DNA of 64,000 bases from Cervus elaphus (Eukaryota > Chordata > Mammalia > Artiodactyla > Cervidae): contig NC_057825.1 in assembly GCF_910594005.1 (NCBI RefSeq), forward strand, positions 49,011,037-49,075,036, written 5' to 3'. This document shows, piece after piece, positions 11,797-23,449 of this stretch. The position numbers and the translations under genes are program-made. The notes beneath the pieces were generated by a model. That model was given only the letters and a program-made list of their open reading frames with translations. It did no database searches and was not told the origin of the DNA. Numbering within the stretch: the first letter of the stretch is position 1; every line of letters starts with the position of its first letter.

Positions 11797-12478
11797 GGAG
11801 CATAAAAACTGTCTTCGGTGGGGGATTAGTCTTGACCATTGTTTCATTCAAACAGATGCTATATACAAGTAGACTTTGGAAATGTTGTTTTTGCTTTTTT
11901 AAATAGTGTTTGAAAGTTTCTGGCAGTTAACAGGCAAACAGCCAGAAAAGCAAACAAAAAAATTCAGTTGAATTGCCTTTAAATATCAGATATCTAAATG
12001 CCTATATTCATTTAGCAAAACAAAGCAAAATGAAGCAAAACAAAAAACTCTAATAGCTTCTCCCTTGTGCCCAATCCTGCTGGAATAGCTATATCCTACA
12101 AAATACACCAGAGGAAATACTGTTCTGAGGCATTTATAAAGCTTTCTATTGATTATTTTTGTTGCACAAATAATATTGTAGTCAAGGAAATTTTTCTAGA
12201 AAGAGAGATTGTAATCCTTGTGTCTCCATCATGGCATATGTTGTTCGCATTTCTGTGTTGGCTTTCTCGAACATGCTGTTGATGTTCATTTTCAGCGTGA
12301 TTGTAACCATAGCACACATATGGTTATTTCTAAAATTTATAAGTAGTCTCCTATTGTTCTATACTTTGGTAATTATCATTTAATGGCTATGTATTTCATT
12401 GCATTTAAAAATATTTAGATTGTTTCTGATTCTTGTTTGCAAACACTTTAGAAATGAACAACTTTTTGTGCACAGCTC
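11797..12478. other. Anonymous sequence
   Basis: AT-rich. The part at about 12270-12478 (atttaatggctatg, ttgtttctgattcttg) is faintly like antisense LINE 3' sequence, but not enough to call it. Confidence 0.4.
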
Positions 12479-12489
12479 TCTATTAAGAA

Positions 12490-12702
12490 GCTGTTGTTTA
12501 GTCACTAAGTTGTGTTCAACTCTTTGGGACCCCATGGACTGTGGCCTGCCAAGCTCCTCTGTCCATGGGATTTTTCCAAGCAAGAATACTGGAGTGGAGT
12601 GCCATTTCCTTCTTCAGGGGATCTTCTGAACCCAGGGATCAACCCTGCGCCACCAGCGTCTCCTGCATGGGTTCTTTACCTCTGAGCCACCAGGGAAACT
12701 CT
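12490..12702 (-). mobile_element. Bov-tA SINE with 11-bp TSD
   Basis: Antisense full-length copy, from 'gctgttgtttagtcactaag' (3' end) through 'gagccaccagggaaactct' (5' head). It is flanked by tctattaagaa at 12479-12489 and 12703-12713. Confidence 0.95.
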
Positions 12703-12713
12703 TCTATTAAGAA

Positions 12714-13427
12714 ATCAGTATGCAAATCCTGAGACTACAGATAGGAATCAAGGGCTCTAGTGATTATGACTATATTGTTTGCTGTAAGTTTGAACTGGTT
12801 TATATAGCTTCCTGGGGAGTTTGATTATACCCAGGACTTCTGCAGTCATGCTACCAACAGATAACTCTATTCAACTTAATTGACGAAACTTGTGAACAGG
12901 CATTTTTATTCTACAGACTGATATAGATTAAAATTAGTTTATTATAAAAATGGTTTACAGATAGCATTTGCTGCTCTTAACCCATGACCATCTAGATGTA
13001 GATGTGTGTGTTCTAGTACCTATAGTGCTTTTTATCCTGAACTGCTCATTGCAAAACAATATTATGCTTGTTTTGTCCAGTTTCTCAGATATACATTGTT
13101 CATGATTTTGTGATAACTTCTTCTTATATTTTAAGAGCTTTCCACTTGTGTCATTATGGGATCTTCTTAAAAATATCAGGTTTTAGAGGGATTTTTTTTT
13201 TTTTTTCCATTTCTGGACTTCTGTTAGCTCATTATAGCCAATTGGTAAAAATTAATTGAAAAACTATTTTGTGAAAAATTCTTGCAAAAATAACCTAGAA
13301 AGAAATACATGTGACTTTGATATCATGTAGGGGAAGCCTTTCTAAGCATTAAAAAAGAAAATAATTTAAAAGTAAACAATTGGTAGGTTGACAATGATAT
13401 ACACTTTTAAATAGTAAAAAAATAAGA
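12714..13427. other. Anonymous sequence
   Basis: AT-rich with a T-run at 13191-13206. No recognised repeat, exon or RNA. Confidence 0.45.
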
Positions 13428-13437
13428 CAAAGTAGTA

Positions 13438-13644
13438 AGTTAGTGTTAAGTCACTCAGTCGTGTCTGACTCTTTTCAACCCCATGGACTGTAGCCTGCGG
13501 CTCCTCTGTCCATGGAATTCTCCAGGCAAGAATTCTGGAGTGGGTAGCCATTCTCTTCTCCAGAAGATCTTCCTGACCCAGGGATCGAACCTAAGTCTCC
13601 TGTGTTGCAGGTGGATTCTTTACCATCTGAGCTGTAGAGGAGCC
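13438..13644 (-). mobile_element. Bov-tA SINE with 10-bp TSD
   Basis: Antisense copy from 'agttagtgttaagtcactca' to 'gagctgtagaggagcc', with BovA and tRNA parts both present. It is flanked by caaagtagta at 13428-13437 and 13645-13654. A 4-5 bp deletion in the body (cctgcggctcctc) removes part of 'caggctcctc'. Confidence 0.95.
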
Positions 13645-13952
13645 CAAAGTAGTACACTATACATGCAAAAATTTTGAACTGTATTATATACAAAGTCTTA
13701 TTACTCTATTTCATAGTTAATGACCTCTTACAGATCAGTAAGTAAAAGGCCCCTTGAGGAAAAAAGATAAGTTTTTTCCTCTAATGAACATGTTTTGCTT
13801 TTATAATCTGGAAAAAAGAAAATTTATTTCAGGAAAGGGTTGTAATAAATAGAACATAAAGGTGGGCATTTTGCAGTTGTGCATCTTTTTAAGTCATTTA
13901 CTCTTACTATATAATGACACAATCTTATTTTAAGTAAGCAGTAATCTTTTTA

Positions 13953-14168
13953 GAGGCTTCCCTGGTGGCTCAGCTGTGAAGAATCCACTTGCCAGTGCAG
14001 GAGATGCATGTTTTATCTCTGGGCTGGGTAGATACCCTGGAGAAGGAAATGACAACCCACTCCAGTATTCTTGCCTGGGAAATCCCATGGACAGAGGAAC
14101 CTGGCAGGCTACAGTCCATGGGGTCCCAAAGAATCAGGCACAACAACTAAACCACAACAACAGCGACA
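13953..14168 (+). mobile_element. Bov-tA SINE
   Basis: Sense copy: head 'gaggcttccctggtggctca', BovA body with 'ctggcaggctacagtccatg', and an (aac)-rich tail 'aaccacaacaacagc'. Confidence 0.92.
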
Positions 14169-14319
14169 ACTACAAATCTTTCTTAATATAAACAGTATCG
14201 TCCTATATAAATGCCAGGGAAGTTTGAGTTTCAAATGTTCGATGAAATATGAAGAGAGAGCAAAATAAAGTGTTGAATGTGTATTTCTGAAAAGAATTTG
14301 AGATAGTAATGGTTAGTTA

Positions 14320-14531
14320 GGGCCTCCCTGGTGCCTCAGTGGTAAAGAATCTACCTGCAATGCAGGAGACAAATTTTGATCCCTCGGTCGGGAAGATCCA
14401 CTGTAGAAGGAAATGGCAACCCAATCCAGTATTCTTGCCTGGAGAATTCCTTGGACAGAGGAGCCTGGTGGGCTGCAGTCCGTGGGATTGCAAAAGGGTC
14501 AGATACAACTTCGCGACCACACAACAATAAC
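14320..14531 (+). mobile_element. Bov-tA SINE with imperfect 9-bp TSD
   Basis: Sense full-length copy from 'gggcctccctggtgcctcag' to 'ccacacaacaataac'. The flanks ggttagtta (14311-14319) and ggtgagtta (14532-14540) differ at one base. Confidence 0.92.
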
Positions 14532-14540
14532 GGTGAGTTA

Positions 14541-15015
14541 AGATTTTTATTTTCTGTTTCTCCCAGTTCTTGTCATTGTCAGCTCTGTCAAAGAGGTGAG
14601 AAAATACCCACTCAATTATCATGATTAGACTTTCCTTACCAGAAAGTATCACTAATGTTACTGGAATGTCTCAAAGGACACATAAGTGACTTGTTCTCAA
14701 TTTCTTTCCTGATTTAGGCATTTATCATGTTAACTAGATAGTACCCAAGCTCCTTGAAGAAAGCCCCATGGATAAATACTTTTCAGAGAGGACAAACCTG
14801 GAATGACTGGCCCAGCGTGTTAGGGCACTGAGCAATGTTTGCTGAAAGGGGAAGTGAGGTTGCCAAAAAGTCAGACACCAACGAAAACTGTACCTGAATT
14901 CACATCGCTAGCCTCACTTTCCCGAGTAGCTAGGTTTTTTGTAGTTTGTCAAGAGTTGAGTGGTGGAATTAATCAGGTGAGAGCATGATCAGTGCTCTGT
15001 TGATTTTTTATATAT
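14541..15015. other. Anonymous sequence
   Basis: Nothing recognised between the two SINE insertions. Confidence 0.45.
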
Positions 15016-15028
15016 ATCATCCCTATTA

Positions 15029-15514
15029 GGGCTTCCCTGATAGCTCAGTTGGTAAAGAATCTGCCTGCAATGTAGGAGACCTCAGTTCGATTCCTGGGTT
15101 GGGAAGATCTGCTGGAGAAGGGATGGGCTACCCACTCCAGTATTCTTGGGTTTCCTTTGTGGCTCAGCTGGTAAAGAAGCTGTCTGCAATGCAGGTAACC
15201 TGGGTTCAATCCCTGGGTTGGGAAGATCCCCTGGAGAAGGGATGGGCTACCCACTCCAGTATTCTGGCCTGGAGAATTCCATGGACGGAGGAGCCTGGTG
15301 GGCTACAGTCCACGGGGTTGCAAAGAGTTGGACACGACTGAGCGACTTAACTAAAAACTAAGATTAGTAATAAATAGATTGCATACTTTGGTTTGGGTAG
15401 GGTCTGTGAGCATCTCCTCAGATCTCGTAACTATACTTATCCAGGTGTCTAAGAAAATAGTCCATGGGGTTGCAAAGAGTTGGACACGACTGAGTGACTT
15501 TCACTTTCACTTTC
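15029..15514 (+). mobile_element. Composite Bov-tA insertion: two tRNA heads, BovA, about 100 bp of other DNA, second BovA tail
   Basis: A perfect 13-bp duplication, atcatccctatta, flanks the whole unit (15016-15028 and 15515-15527). Inside, in order: tRNA-like head 1 (about 15029-15146), head 2 (about 15147-15265), BovA body ending 'gacacgactgagcgacttaa' (about 15266-15350), about 105 bp unlike any SINE (about 15351-15456), and a second BovA 3' end (about 15457-15500) with a (tttcac)n tail. Because a single duplication bounds everything, the unit most likely arrived in one event. The anonymous middle would then be flanking DNA of the source copy carried by read-through. Confidence 0.9.
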
Positions 15515-15527
15515 ATCATCCCTATTA

Positions 15528-16061
15528 AGATGCAAACTCTATGGTTTGTCACTATCCAGATTGGTAGCAAAAGTGTGGGCACATTCACTCAGCCTGACTC
15601 CTCAATAGGCCATCCGCTAGCTGATAATAGCCTCATAGTGAAATGGCAAGTTCAAATATATTCAGCTATTCCTGATTCTATAGTACCATTTTAAAATTCC
15701 AAAATTGTGACAAGTATTTTTGACTAATAAAATTTTCAGTATGAATGAAAATTATAGCAAGATTTGCTGAATAATCAAATATATCTATATCTATCTATCT
15801 ACACACACACATATGTATATCTAAGTATAAGAAAGATGTGTGTGTGTGTGTGTGTGTGTATGTTTGTGTGGTGGAAGAGGTGGTGTGTGTACACATTTGC
15901 TTTTGGCTCATTCTCTCCTACTTCCATTGGCCCCATGGTTTTAATGGCAGTTCACTTGTGCCTCTTGATCTTCATACTTGCCTTTTGTTCTTCACCTGGG
16001 ATTCTTACATTGCTCATCTCACTTTGTCTTTGTCGACTGAATTGGCCATTCTTTCCTACAA
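15528..16061. other. Anonymous sequence with microsatellite
   Basis: Contains a (TATC)n/(AC)n patch at about 15781-15812 and a (TG)n run at 15837-15859. The rest is not recognised. Long open frames here are products of the repeats. Confidence 0.55.
15781..15875. repeat. Compound microsatellite (TATC)n, (AC)n, (TG)n
   Basis: A short (atct)n run, then acacacacac, then an uninterrupted (tg)n of about 11 units, then an imperfect (tgtt/tg) extension. Confidence 0.9.
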
Positions 16062-16071
16062 TGTCTCTGCT

Positions 16072-16075
<4 letters not shown>

Positions 16076-16104
<29 letters not shown>
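16076..16104 (-). mobile_element. Poly(A)-only insertion (poly-T on this strand) with TSD
   Basis: A run of about 33 T (16073-16105) is bracketed by direct repeats of tgtctctgctgttt (16062-16075 and 16105-16118). The bracketed unit has no body other than the homopolymer. This is what a LINE-mediated insertion truncated within its poly(A) tail would leave. Tandem duplication plus slippage is the alternative. Confidence 0.7.
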
Positions 16105-16106
<2 letters not shown>

Positions 16107-16118
16107 TCTCTGCTGTTT

Positions 16119-17049
16119 GTATGTGCACGTAGAGGGCTTAGAAAACTCCACTGGTTCTGTTGGTGAATTGAGAAAATAACTCCTTTACCAAGTGATTTGA
16201 CCTGTTTGATTCACCGATCTGCCTTACCATGAAATGACTACTATTTCTAGAAATTAGAACCTAATACTAATAAGCCTACTTTGTTTCCCAATGTTTTCCC
16301 CCAGATTTCTGCTCTTCTGAGATTTTGCCATATGGTCTCTCAGAATACTATTCCTTATGTCCTTGCATCACATTTATTCATCTTATCCTTTTGTTCTTAT
16401 GGTTCTGGTGACTATGTTTGAGATTTTTTTCTACGTTTTCCAACAGCGAGAGGAATCACATATTTCACTATAGGAAAACCCAACCTGAGTAGAAGAGTAC
16501 TGGCTTCTGGCAGGGCAATTAAGGTGTTTTTCCTAATCCAAATCCAGTTTGGTGATTGGAAATCACTCTTTCTCAAATTCAAGGGTTCCCTCAGTACCTA
16601 AGACTATTTGCTGCCCACACCACATGAAAATAGAACTTGGGAACCATCAGAACCACTTTTACACTTATACCATAAATACTCATGTCATTATTTTTACATT
16701 CTAGAAGAATATAATTATTTCGTTTAACACATTTAGTGTGTCTTTCTTTTCCTCTCCATAGGAAGTTATGCATATAACTTACTTGGATACCAGTAAGATT
16801 TTAGATAATAGTTTTGTAATTTTATACTCCGGATTCTAAATGTAGGATCATTTTACATGGTTTAGTTCAGCTTCATTCAATAAGAGAATATGAGAATTAC
16901 TGATTCAACTTTTGGTAGAAAAAAATAGGTGACCATGTTCATGCCAAGAGAGAGAACTGCTATTTAAACTCCATTTATTCAGTATCCAGGTATAAGACCA
17001 CAGTCACAAACACACACTTTAAACACAAGGATAATATATAAAAACCTAA
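16119..17049. other. Anonymous sequence
   Basis: No recognised repeat, exon or RNA. Composition is ordinary for AT-rich intergenic DNA. Confidence 0.45.
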
Positions 17050-17263
17050 TAATGCATGCATGCATGCGTGCTAAGTCACTTCAGTCATATCCAACTCTTT
17101 GTGACCCCATGGACTATAACCTGCCATGCTCTTCTGTCTGTGGAATTTTCCAGGCAAGAATACCGGAGTGGGTTGCCATCTCGTACTCCAGGGGATCTTC
17201 TCGACCCAAGGATCGAACCTGAGTTTCTTATATTTCCTGCATTGTCAGACGGGTTCTTTACCA
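17050..17263 (-). mobile_element. Bov-tA SINE, head slightly truncated
   Basis: Antisense, from (atgc)n-like 'gcatgcgtgctaagtcactt' through BovA and the tRNA head. It stops at 'gggttctttaccac', so the last about 20 bp of the head (SINE 5' end) are missing. Confidence 0.92.
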
Positions 17264-17689
17264 CACAAATTAAAATTTTTATAACCTGCAAATTGTGGCT
17301 TTATCAGCTTCTGAAAGAATGACACTGCAGCAGTAGTCAGTTAAAGAAGATTATTTGAAAAACTTTGTGTACTCTGAACCAAAATGTATCAAAAAGAGGT
17401 TTATTTTTGAAAACCTTATACTAATTTTATAATCTACAACTATTAAATTTTTTCCTATTTGCCACTTATATTCCCCCAGAACTTGAACAGACCAGTCCTG
17501 TTATTCTAACCGTTGTGTTTAGTGACCCTTAGAGTCCTTGAGGAACTACTGGTTTGGGATAGTAACGCAAAGTACTATGGAAGCACGGTGGATGCTAGGG
17601 CATGTTGAATGGGGTTATTGGGAAAAATATGCAATATGGCCTTAACATTGAAAAGATTTATAGAGTAGAAATAAAGGGCAGGGCTGGGA
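17264..17689. other. Anonymous sequence
   Basis: Nothing recognised. Confidence 0.45.
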
Positions 17690-18100
17690 ATGGTGGCATT
17701 CTGGAAAAACAGAGAGCATGAACAAAACCAGTGGAGCTCAGAGAATGTTGTGGAGAGGTGAGGAGTCTTGTGTGCTTGATATTTAGGCTAGGTGGGGGTC
17801 AGAATTTAGGAGGAAAAAGGTTGGGTGCAGATACAGAGGCTTTTGAATGTTAGTCTAAGGGATTGGAGCTTCATTTTTCCATAAGGGGAAGCTGTCTGAT
17901 TATTGTGTTCTGACGTCTGAAGCATGCCATGATGACTGTACAAGGCGAGGATCGTCATTGGGAAAGGTAGTGGCAGAGAAATCAGTTAGGAGGCCCTGGA
18001 AGTAAGTCAGGTGAGGCCTTATGGGGACCCGAAAAGTGTAGCATGCTGGAAAATGGCGTAACCTAGAGAAGTACTGTGCTGAAACCATAATCAGAATCAA
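17690..18100 (+). repeat. Ancient unclassified interspersed repeat (tentative)
   Basis: Shows the succession 'agagagcatgaacaaa', 'ttttgaatgttagtctaagg', 'attggagcttcattttt' and 'aaatcagttaggaggccctg', the same broad pattern suspected at 5990-6570 and 55020-55620. The name is not known to me. The open antisense frames here are incidental. Confidence 0.38.
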
Positions 18101-18944
18101 TAAGGATAAATCCAAGGCTCTTGTAGGCATGAACACATCCAACTAATTTCACAGAGAACGGTTAAGAAAAGACTAACTAGGCAGGCACGAGTGCAGCAGA
18201 CAGAGACCTTGGAGTCCAAGAGGACCATATGGTGAATGTGAGTCAGCAGCGTTGTGCTGTTATTAAAAAACAGAACCAACACGATGGAGAAATATATTAA
18301 TAGGAGTGAGGCATGCACATGGCAGGAAGTGGCCTTTCTGCTGTTTGCATCACTGTTCAAACTTTTACTTTTCTTGTGGACCCTGTTGGTCTTCACATTT
18401 GAAGAGGGTGTTTAGGAAGTCAGAGAGGCCTAGAAAAGGCCCTTTCCAATTCTAGAAGTAACAGAACATCCTGGGTCCTTGGGATAAAATTGTGCAAGCG
18501 AATTCACAGTAAACCTTTTTGACCTTGTGAGATCCGTTTGTGCCATGGAAGTAGTTAATGTCCATTCTAGCTGTTGAAAGGATGAATCTTTCACCAAAAT
18601 CTCCTAGCATTATTCACAACATAGTAAGTAGCTGAGGGGGGGGGGTGCTTTAATAGGAGAGGAAGAGACAAGGAGGCCTTCAAGCAATGCTTTTACCCCC
18701 AAGCGGGCGTGTGTTTGCCCTGACTCATCTGGTCCTGTCATCTCATTATATTTGTATGGACACCTTTGCTAGACAGTGTCTAGAAATCCCTAAGATATGG
18801 ATTAGATCAATCTGTCTTCTCACTCCTGCAGCAAGGAACTCCTCAGCTGGCCTCACTGCATGGAAATTAGAGGAATTACAAATTTCCAGCCCCCTCGCTT
18901 CTTCATCTGGTTAATGACAATGCATTTAGTGCTCCTGCTTGATA
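18101..18944. other. Anonymous sequence
   Basis: No repeat recognised apart from a 10-G run at 18636-18645. Confidence 0.45.
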
Positions 18945-19190
18945 TCACTTTTCAAGGAAACCTTCCCTGACTGCCCAGACCATATCAGGTTCCTTGTCAT
19001 GTGCTTTGAAAGAACCTGCCTTTTTCTCATAGCACTTACCCTAATTAGCAATTTCACACTCATTTGTGTAATTATTTTGTAATGCCTGTCTTCCCCAGCA
19101 GACTGCAACCTCCATGAGAACAAGAACAATGTCTGCTTTTGCCTGCTGTTCCCTAAGAGCCTATATAAAGATTGGTTGATGAAATAATAG
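18945..19190 (+). repeat. L2 LINE 3' end
   Basis: 'caaggaaaccttccctgact', 'tctcatagcacttaccc', 'tttgtgtaattatttt' and 'actgcaacctccatgagaac' in order match the L2 3' region ('aagccttccctgac', 'tagcacttatca', 'gactgtaagctccatgaggg'). Sense, ancient, non-coding. Confidence 0.75.
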
Positions 19191-19284
19191 TTGTGCCAGT
19201 ATCACAAAACGGAATGTAAGACAAAGAGGGAATGCAGAAATGCACATCAAGTAGGGGGCAGGCTTGGACCATTCAAAGGGGCCA

Positions 19285-19508
19285 GCACGTTCTAGTGGTT
19301 GGGGGTGTGTGGACTTTGTTTGGGTCTTGGCTCTGCCGCTTATTTTCTTGGGCAATTTGCTGAGTCTCTCTGTGCCTCAATTGTCTCATCTGTGAAATGG
19401 ACATGATAATACAACTTACCTCCTAGGGTTGCTGTGATACTCAAAAGCTTACTGTTTGTAAAGCACCTACAAGAGTACTTGACACAGTGCAAGTACAATA
19501 AATGTCCT
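19285..19508 (+). repeat. MIR SINE
   Basis: Near-complete MIR: 'gggtcttggctctgccgct', 'cttgggcaatttgctgagtc', 'cctcaattgtctcatctgtg', 'cctagggttgctgtgat', 'gtaaagcacctacaagagta' and the 'aataaatg' end. Confidence 0.9.
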
Positions 19509-20944
19509 TCAAATGAATAGAACAGAAGCAAAGTTTTGCTCTTGAGCTGACTTTTTATCCATTTGGAATAGCCACACTGTAAGTCTTCCCCACAAAAATT
19601 ATACTAATCTTCATTGCATACTTGTTGCAGTCTTTTACACTGGATGCCCCTAAAGTAAGGCTTGAATGCCACTTGCTTTGCACAAGGGAAACGTTCCATT
19701 ATTTTAACTAATTCATAGGATAAATAAAATTTTAAATAATAGTTACATGTTCATCACTAGTACATTAAATAGATGATTTCATTACAGTGAAGCTAAAAAC
19801 ATTTTTCATGGTAAATATATAAATCAATTTTCTTGAATATTAATGAAGTCACATATAAGTTTTAAAAAGTTTCATTCTATGAGTTTGCTTTGTGTAGTTT
19901 TTGTACCCAAGTCATTAATGATTTTTTTTTCTGTATATTTTTTAGTATTGAAAAATTTTCCTACTTCCCACAGGTTTGACCAGAGGAGCTGCTTTAGGCA
20001 TCTTAATGCTGTCTGGAGAGTAGGAAATCGGTACTTTTTCCTTAACAGCTTTCTGAGTGGTGTGTTAAATGTCTAATTTTAATGTATCGATCAAAGGGTT
20101 TTAGCTTGTTTGCTTGTGATTTTGTACCTTGTAAAATGTTCATGAAACATGGCCTAAAGCAATATTTCTTTGTTAGGTGTTAACTCTAAAATTATAATTG
20201 TGCTTATCTATGTGTGTTTTGTCAACATTTTCAACTTTGGAAGTTTATTCTAGACAATATGCTTAATAACAGAGTGGACCCCCATATCCAGCCCTGGTTC
20301 CTAGGGCTTAGGAGGTGACTGAATAGATAGCATAGTGCTCAGTGCCTCAGTTTACTAGAATGGTACCTTTGAGAATATCTGGAATTTGCATTTCCCCGAT
20401 CTTTATGATCTTTATGGAATATTTGATCTGGTCCTTATGATAATTTTTCATAGTTCTAGAAAACTAATAAGGCCATTCAACTGAAAGCTTTCTGGCCTTC
20501 CAACTTCTTTATGTCTTTACCCTTTAAAAACCCTGTTTTATATTTCTGTAACTGAAATATACCCAACATTTTAGACCGAAAGTACTGTGTATTGTGTGAA
20601 CATTCTTAGTATTGTTATTGTTTGTCTGCCTGCTGCAATTTCCTTTTGCCAGTATTAGCTCCCATTTTCATTCCCCTGTATAGGCTGTTGTCTTCAGTCT
20701 TTCAATGTTGAAAGAAAGAAATTTTGTATTACAAAATGGACTGTAATATTATCTGACATTAAAAAGAAAAAAAGATTCATTTTAAATAATTATTTAGTTT
20801 ACAATTCTTTATGTTGAGTTTTTCAGACTTCAGCAGCAGAACTTACTTTTCCTTTGTGTATGTATTGTTTGACTTTTTTTGTTCCTATGAATCAAATGTT
20901 TTGAAATTAAGTTGCAAGCTTTTAAACAGAGTATCTCCATTTTT
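19509..20944. other. Anonymous, repeat-poor sequence
   Basis: About 1.4 kb without a recognised interspersed repeat or plausible exon. AT-rich. Confidence 0.45.
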
Positions 20945-21155
20945 TGTATGTCTTGAGCTTTGGAGCAGAACCCCTAGATTCCAATCTTAGCTCCACTGTA
21001 CAGTAGCACTGGGCAGATTTAATGAGCATTTCTGAGCATTAATTAACTTATCTGTAGAATGAGGTAATAATGCTAACTTGCAGAGTTGTCGTAATGATTA
21101 GAGAGAATGCATATAAAATTCATAGCATTGTACTTGAAACATTATCATAAATTAT
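20945..21155 (+). repeat. MIR SINE, diverged
   Basis: 'gattccaatcttagctccac', 'ctgggcagatttaatgagc', 'taacttatctgtagaatgag', 'cagagttgtcgtaatgatta' and 'catagcattgtacttgaaac' follow MIR order. Confidence 0.8.
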
Positions 21156-22639
21156 CATCTTACCTATTTTAGAGTAGAATGTAGCTGTTTTAAACTTTGG
21201 AAATCTTATACATACATCTATTCATTTCAAAAAGTTAATCTCACTATATCCTAGTAAGTTAGTCAAAACAAGAAGAAACATTTGTTTTATATTTTAATGT
21301 CTTTTTTTATCATGATGCATTTATGTCCCAAATATACTACTAAGAAATTCTAATATATTAGAATTTGGAAGAGTTTAATAAACTTAATGAATATCAAAAT
21401 AGTTTTATTTTGGCATTTAGAAATTAGAATTACTATGTTTTTAAAAATTTCTAATTTCTTTTCAACCATTTATAAATGCTCTCTTTTTATTTATGTGCAG
21501 TTATTTTGATTGCCTTGAATTGGCCATTTTCCCTCTGCCAACTTGTTTTCAATAATTCAACTGCTTCCATCAACACTGTTGAACCTTTTTTTTAAGTTTT
21601 ATACTTGACTGACAAATGAACAGATCACTTTATTGATGTCCATATTGGAAAAATGTTATTTTATAATAGCAATTATTTCATAAGCTTCACAGTATTGCAG
21701 AACTCTCTGGAAATAGTACATTGTGTCTATCTGTTTTGCTAGGTCCACTCTGTACCTTTATCATAAAGTCAATATTTTATCAGCATAAAATTTTTGGAAA
21801 TATTAAATAATAAAGAAGAGACTACTTAAGTTAGAATTCTTTTTATAAAATTATTAAAATAGTAAAAGATAGCTATAGTAGTTGCAATGCATCAGTTGAA
21901 TTTATAGGTCAAGTCCAGCAAAGTCAGTCTAAACCTCTTGAGATTAAGAGACATAGCACACAGTGGCTTTCTTGGCGTGAGAATCTATAAATATGACATT
22001 CTTTTTGTAAGTGAAGCAGTTGAAAGAAATTCTTTTGGATAAAGGGAATGGGTGGGTCAAAAATCAATTTGTTAGTTCCATCAAGTGAGGAGATTTCTGA
22101 GATTAGAAGATAACTTGCCATTACAAGTCTCTTCTATAGCATAGAAGATACAAGCAAGTTCACCTGGCTTTTATGGATATAGCTACAGTAGAGACATAGC
22201 TCAACTAGGCTTCAGTGACTTGGTAGGATTATATAATATATTTAGAGCTATTACATGATGACACTAAGAGGGTGCATTTTTCATGGGACTCAGAATGAAG
22301 ATGGATCAGTTCTTAAATTCTGTGAGTCACACAAGGAAAATGCTTAGCAGGTATTTAGAGTTCAAGTGGCCTACCAGGAATATTTCTTTGACTTTCTTCT
22401 TTCCTTGAGTTCTGGGTGGACTGCCAATTTCAGACAGGTGGACATTGGACTATGAAGCAAGTGAATTAAATGACTCTGTTTGAAGACCATCTGTTTACTC
22501 TAAACAGGAGAGCCAATTATACTTCAGTTGGAGCATAAGATAGTGGTTCTGTTTAATTAGCAACAGTTCAGGGATATATGGAAGGAAGATAAAAGGGAAG
22601 AGAATGAAAAAATGGAATCCCTGAATTGGACATAGGTTA
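21156..22639. other. Anonymous, repeat-poor sequence
   Basis: No recognised element and no gene-like reading frame. Confidence 0.45.
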
Positions 22640-23000
22640 ACACATACCCCAGCCTCCCTTGCATCTAGACGTGATCATTGACTATGTTATGTCCAATAAA
22701 GTGTAGACTGCGGTGTATGCTGTTTCTTTGCCGTATGCTTAGAGAGGTGAGGCATGCCTCCTGTTCTCCCTCCCTGCTACCCAGAGGCTGGATTGTTATG
22801 GGAAAGGGTTTAGAGCACAAGATAGAAGCTACTTACTGAGTAATAAGATAGAAGAAGCCTGATCCATGGAGTAACCATAGCAATTATGAACTGCATTCAC
22901 TCCAGATGTTACATGAGAGACAAGAACCTTCTTTAATCCTTACTCTGTTGGCTTTTGTCATAGCAGCTGACTCAGTATCATAACTGCATCAACACTTTCA
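22640..23000 (+). repeat. Old interspersed repeat of uncertain family (tentative)
   Basis: The opening 'cagcctcccttgcatctaga' and the closing 'ctgttggcttttgtcatagc / agctgactc' resemble the two ends of a common eutherian repeat, but I cannot assign the family. Confidence 0.35.
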
Positions 23001-23285
23001 ACACTTTAAGTATCAATGTATCAATGTATCAAAGTGTCAACATTAAGTATCAATGCACTGAAATGGTAAAATGGTGAAACAATACTTTTGTGTAATTAGA
23101 TAGTTTTTTTCCTTTTAAAAATAATTTTAAAAGTGGTTTATTGATTTTCAGAAGTGAATGTATGTACCCACAAGGAGTGAGCGATCTCCCAAGTTAATAA
23201 CTCCTGATTTAGGCAAAAGGGCAGAACATGTGTGACTGGAAGTGAAGTAAGTACTCAAGCAGATTTAAATTAGTGTAGGCAAAAG

Positions 23286-23445
23286 AAGAGGGTGGCAGAG
23301 GATGAGATGGTTAGATAGCATCACTGACTCAGTGGACATGAATTTGAGCAAACTCCAGGAACTAGTGAGGGACAGCAAGGCCTGACATGCTGTAGTCCAT
23401 GGGGTTGCAAAGAGTTGGACACAATTTAGTGACTGAACAGTAATA
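23286..23445 (+). mobile_element. BovB 3'-end fragment
   Basis: Covers only the last about 150 bp of BovB: 'gcagaggatgagatggttag', 'actgactcagtggacatgaa', 'gcaaagagttggacacaatt', with a tail 'gaacagtaataacaa'. It is severely 5'-truncated. Confidence 0.85.
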
Positions 23446-23449
23446 ACAA

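Noticed and set aside
15045..15260. Two tRNA-like units that might be tRNA genes
   Set aside because: They are the tRNA-derived heads of Bov-tA SINEs, continuous with BovA sequence. There is no isolated cloverleaf with mature ends.
15495..15514. Short tandem direct repeats (tttcac)n suggestive of an array
   Set aside because: This is the known 3' tail of Bov-tA SINEs. There are no spacers, and CRISPR is not expected in a mammalian genome.
15764..16132. 122- and 113-codon frames ending in a phenylalanine run
   Set aside because: They are produced by (TG)n and poly-T repeats.
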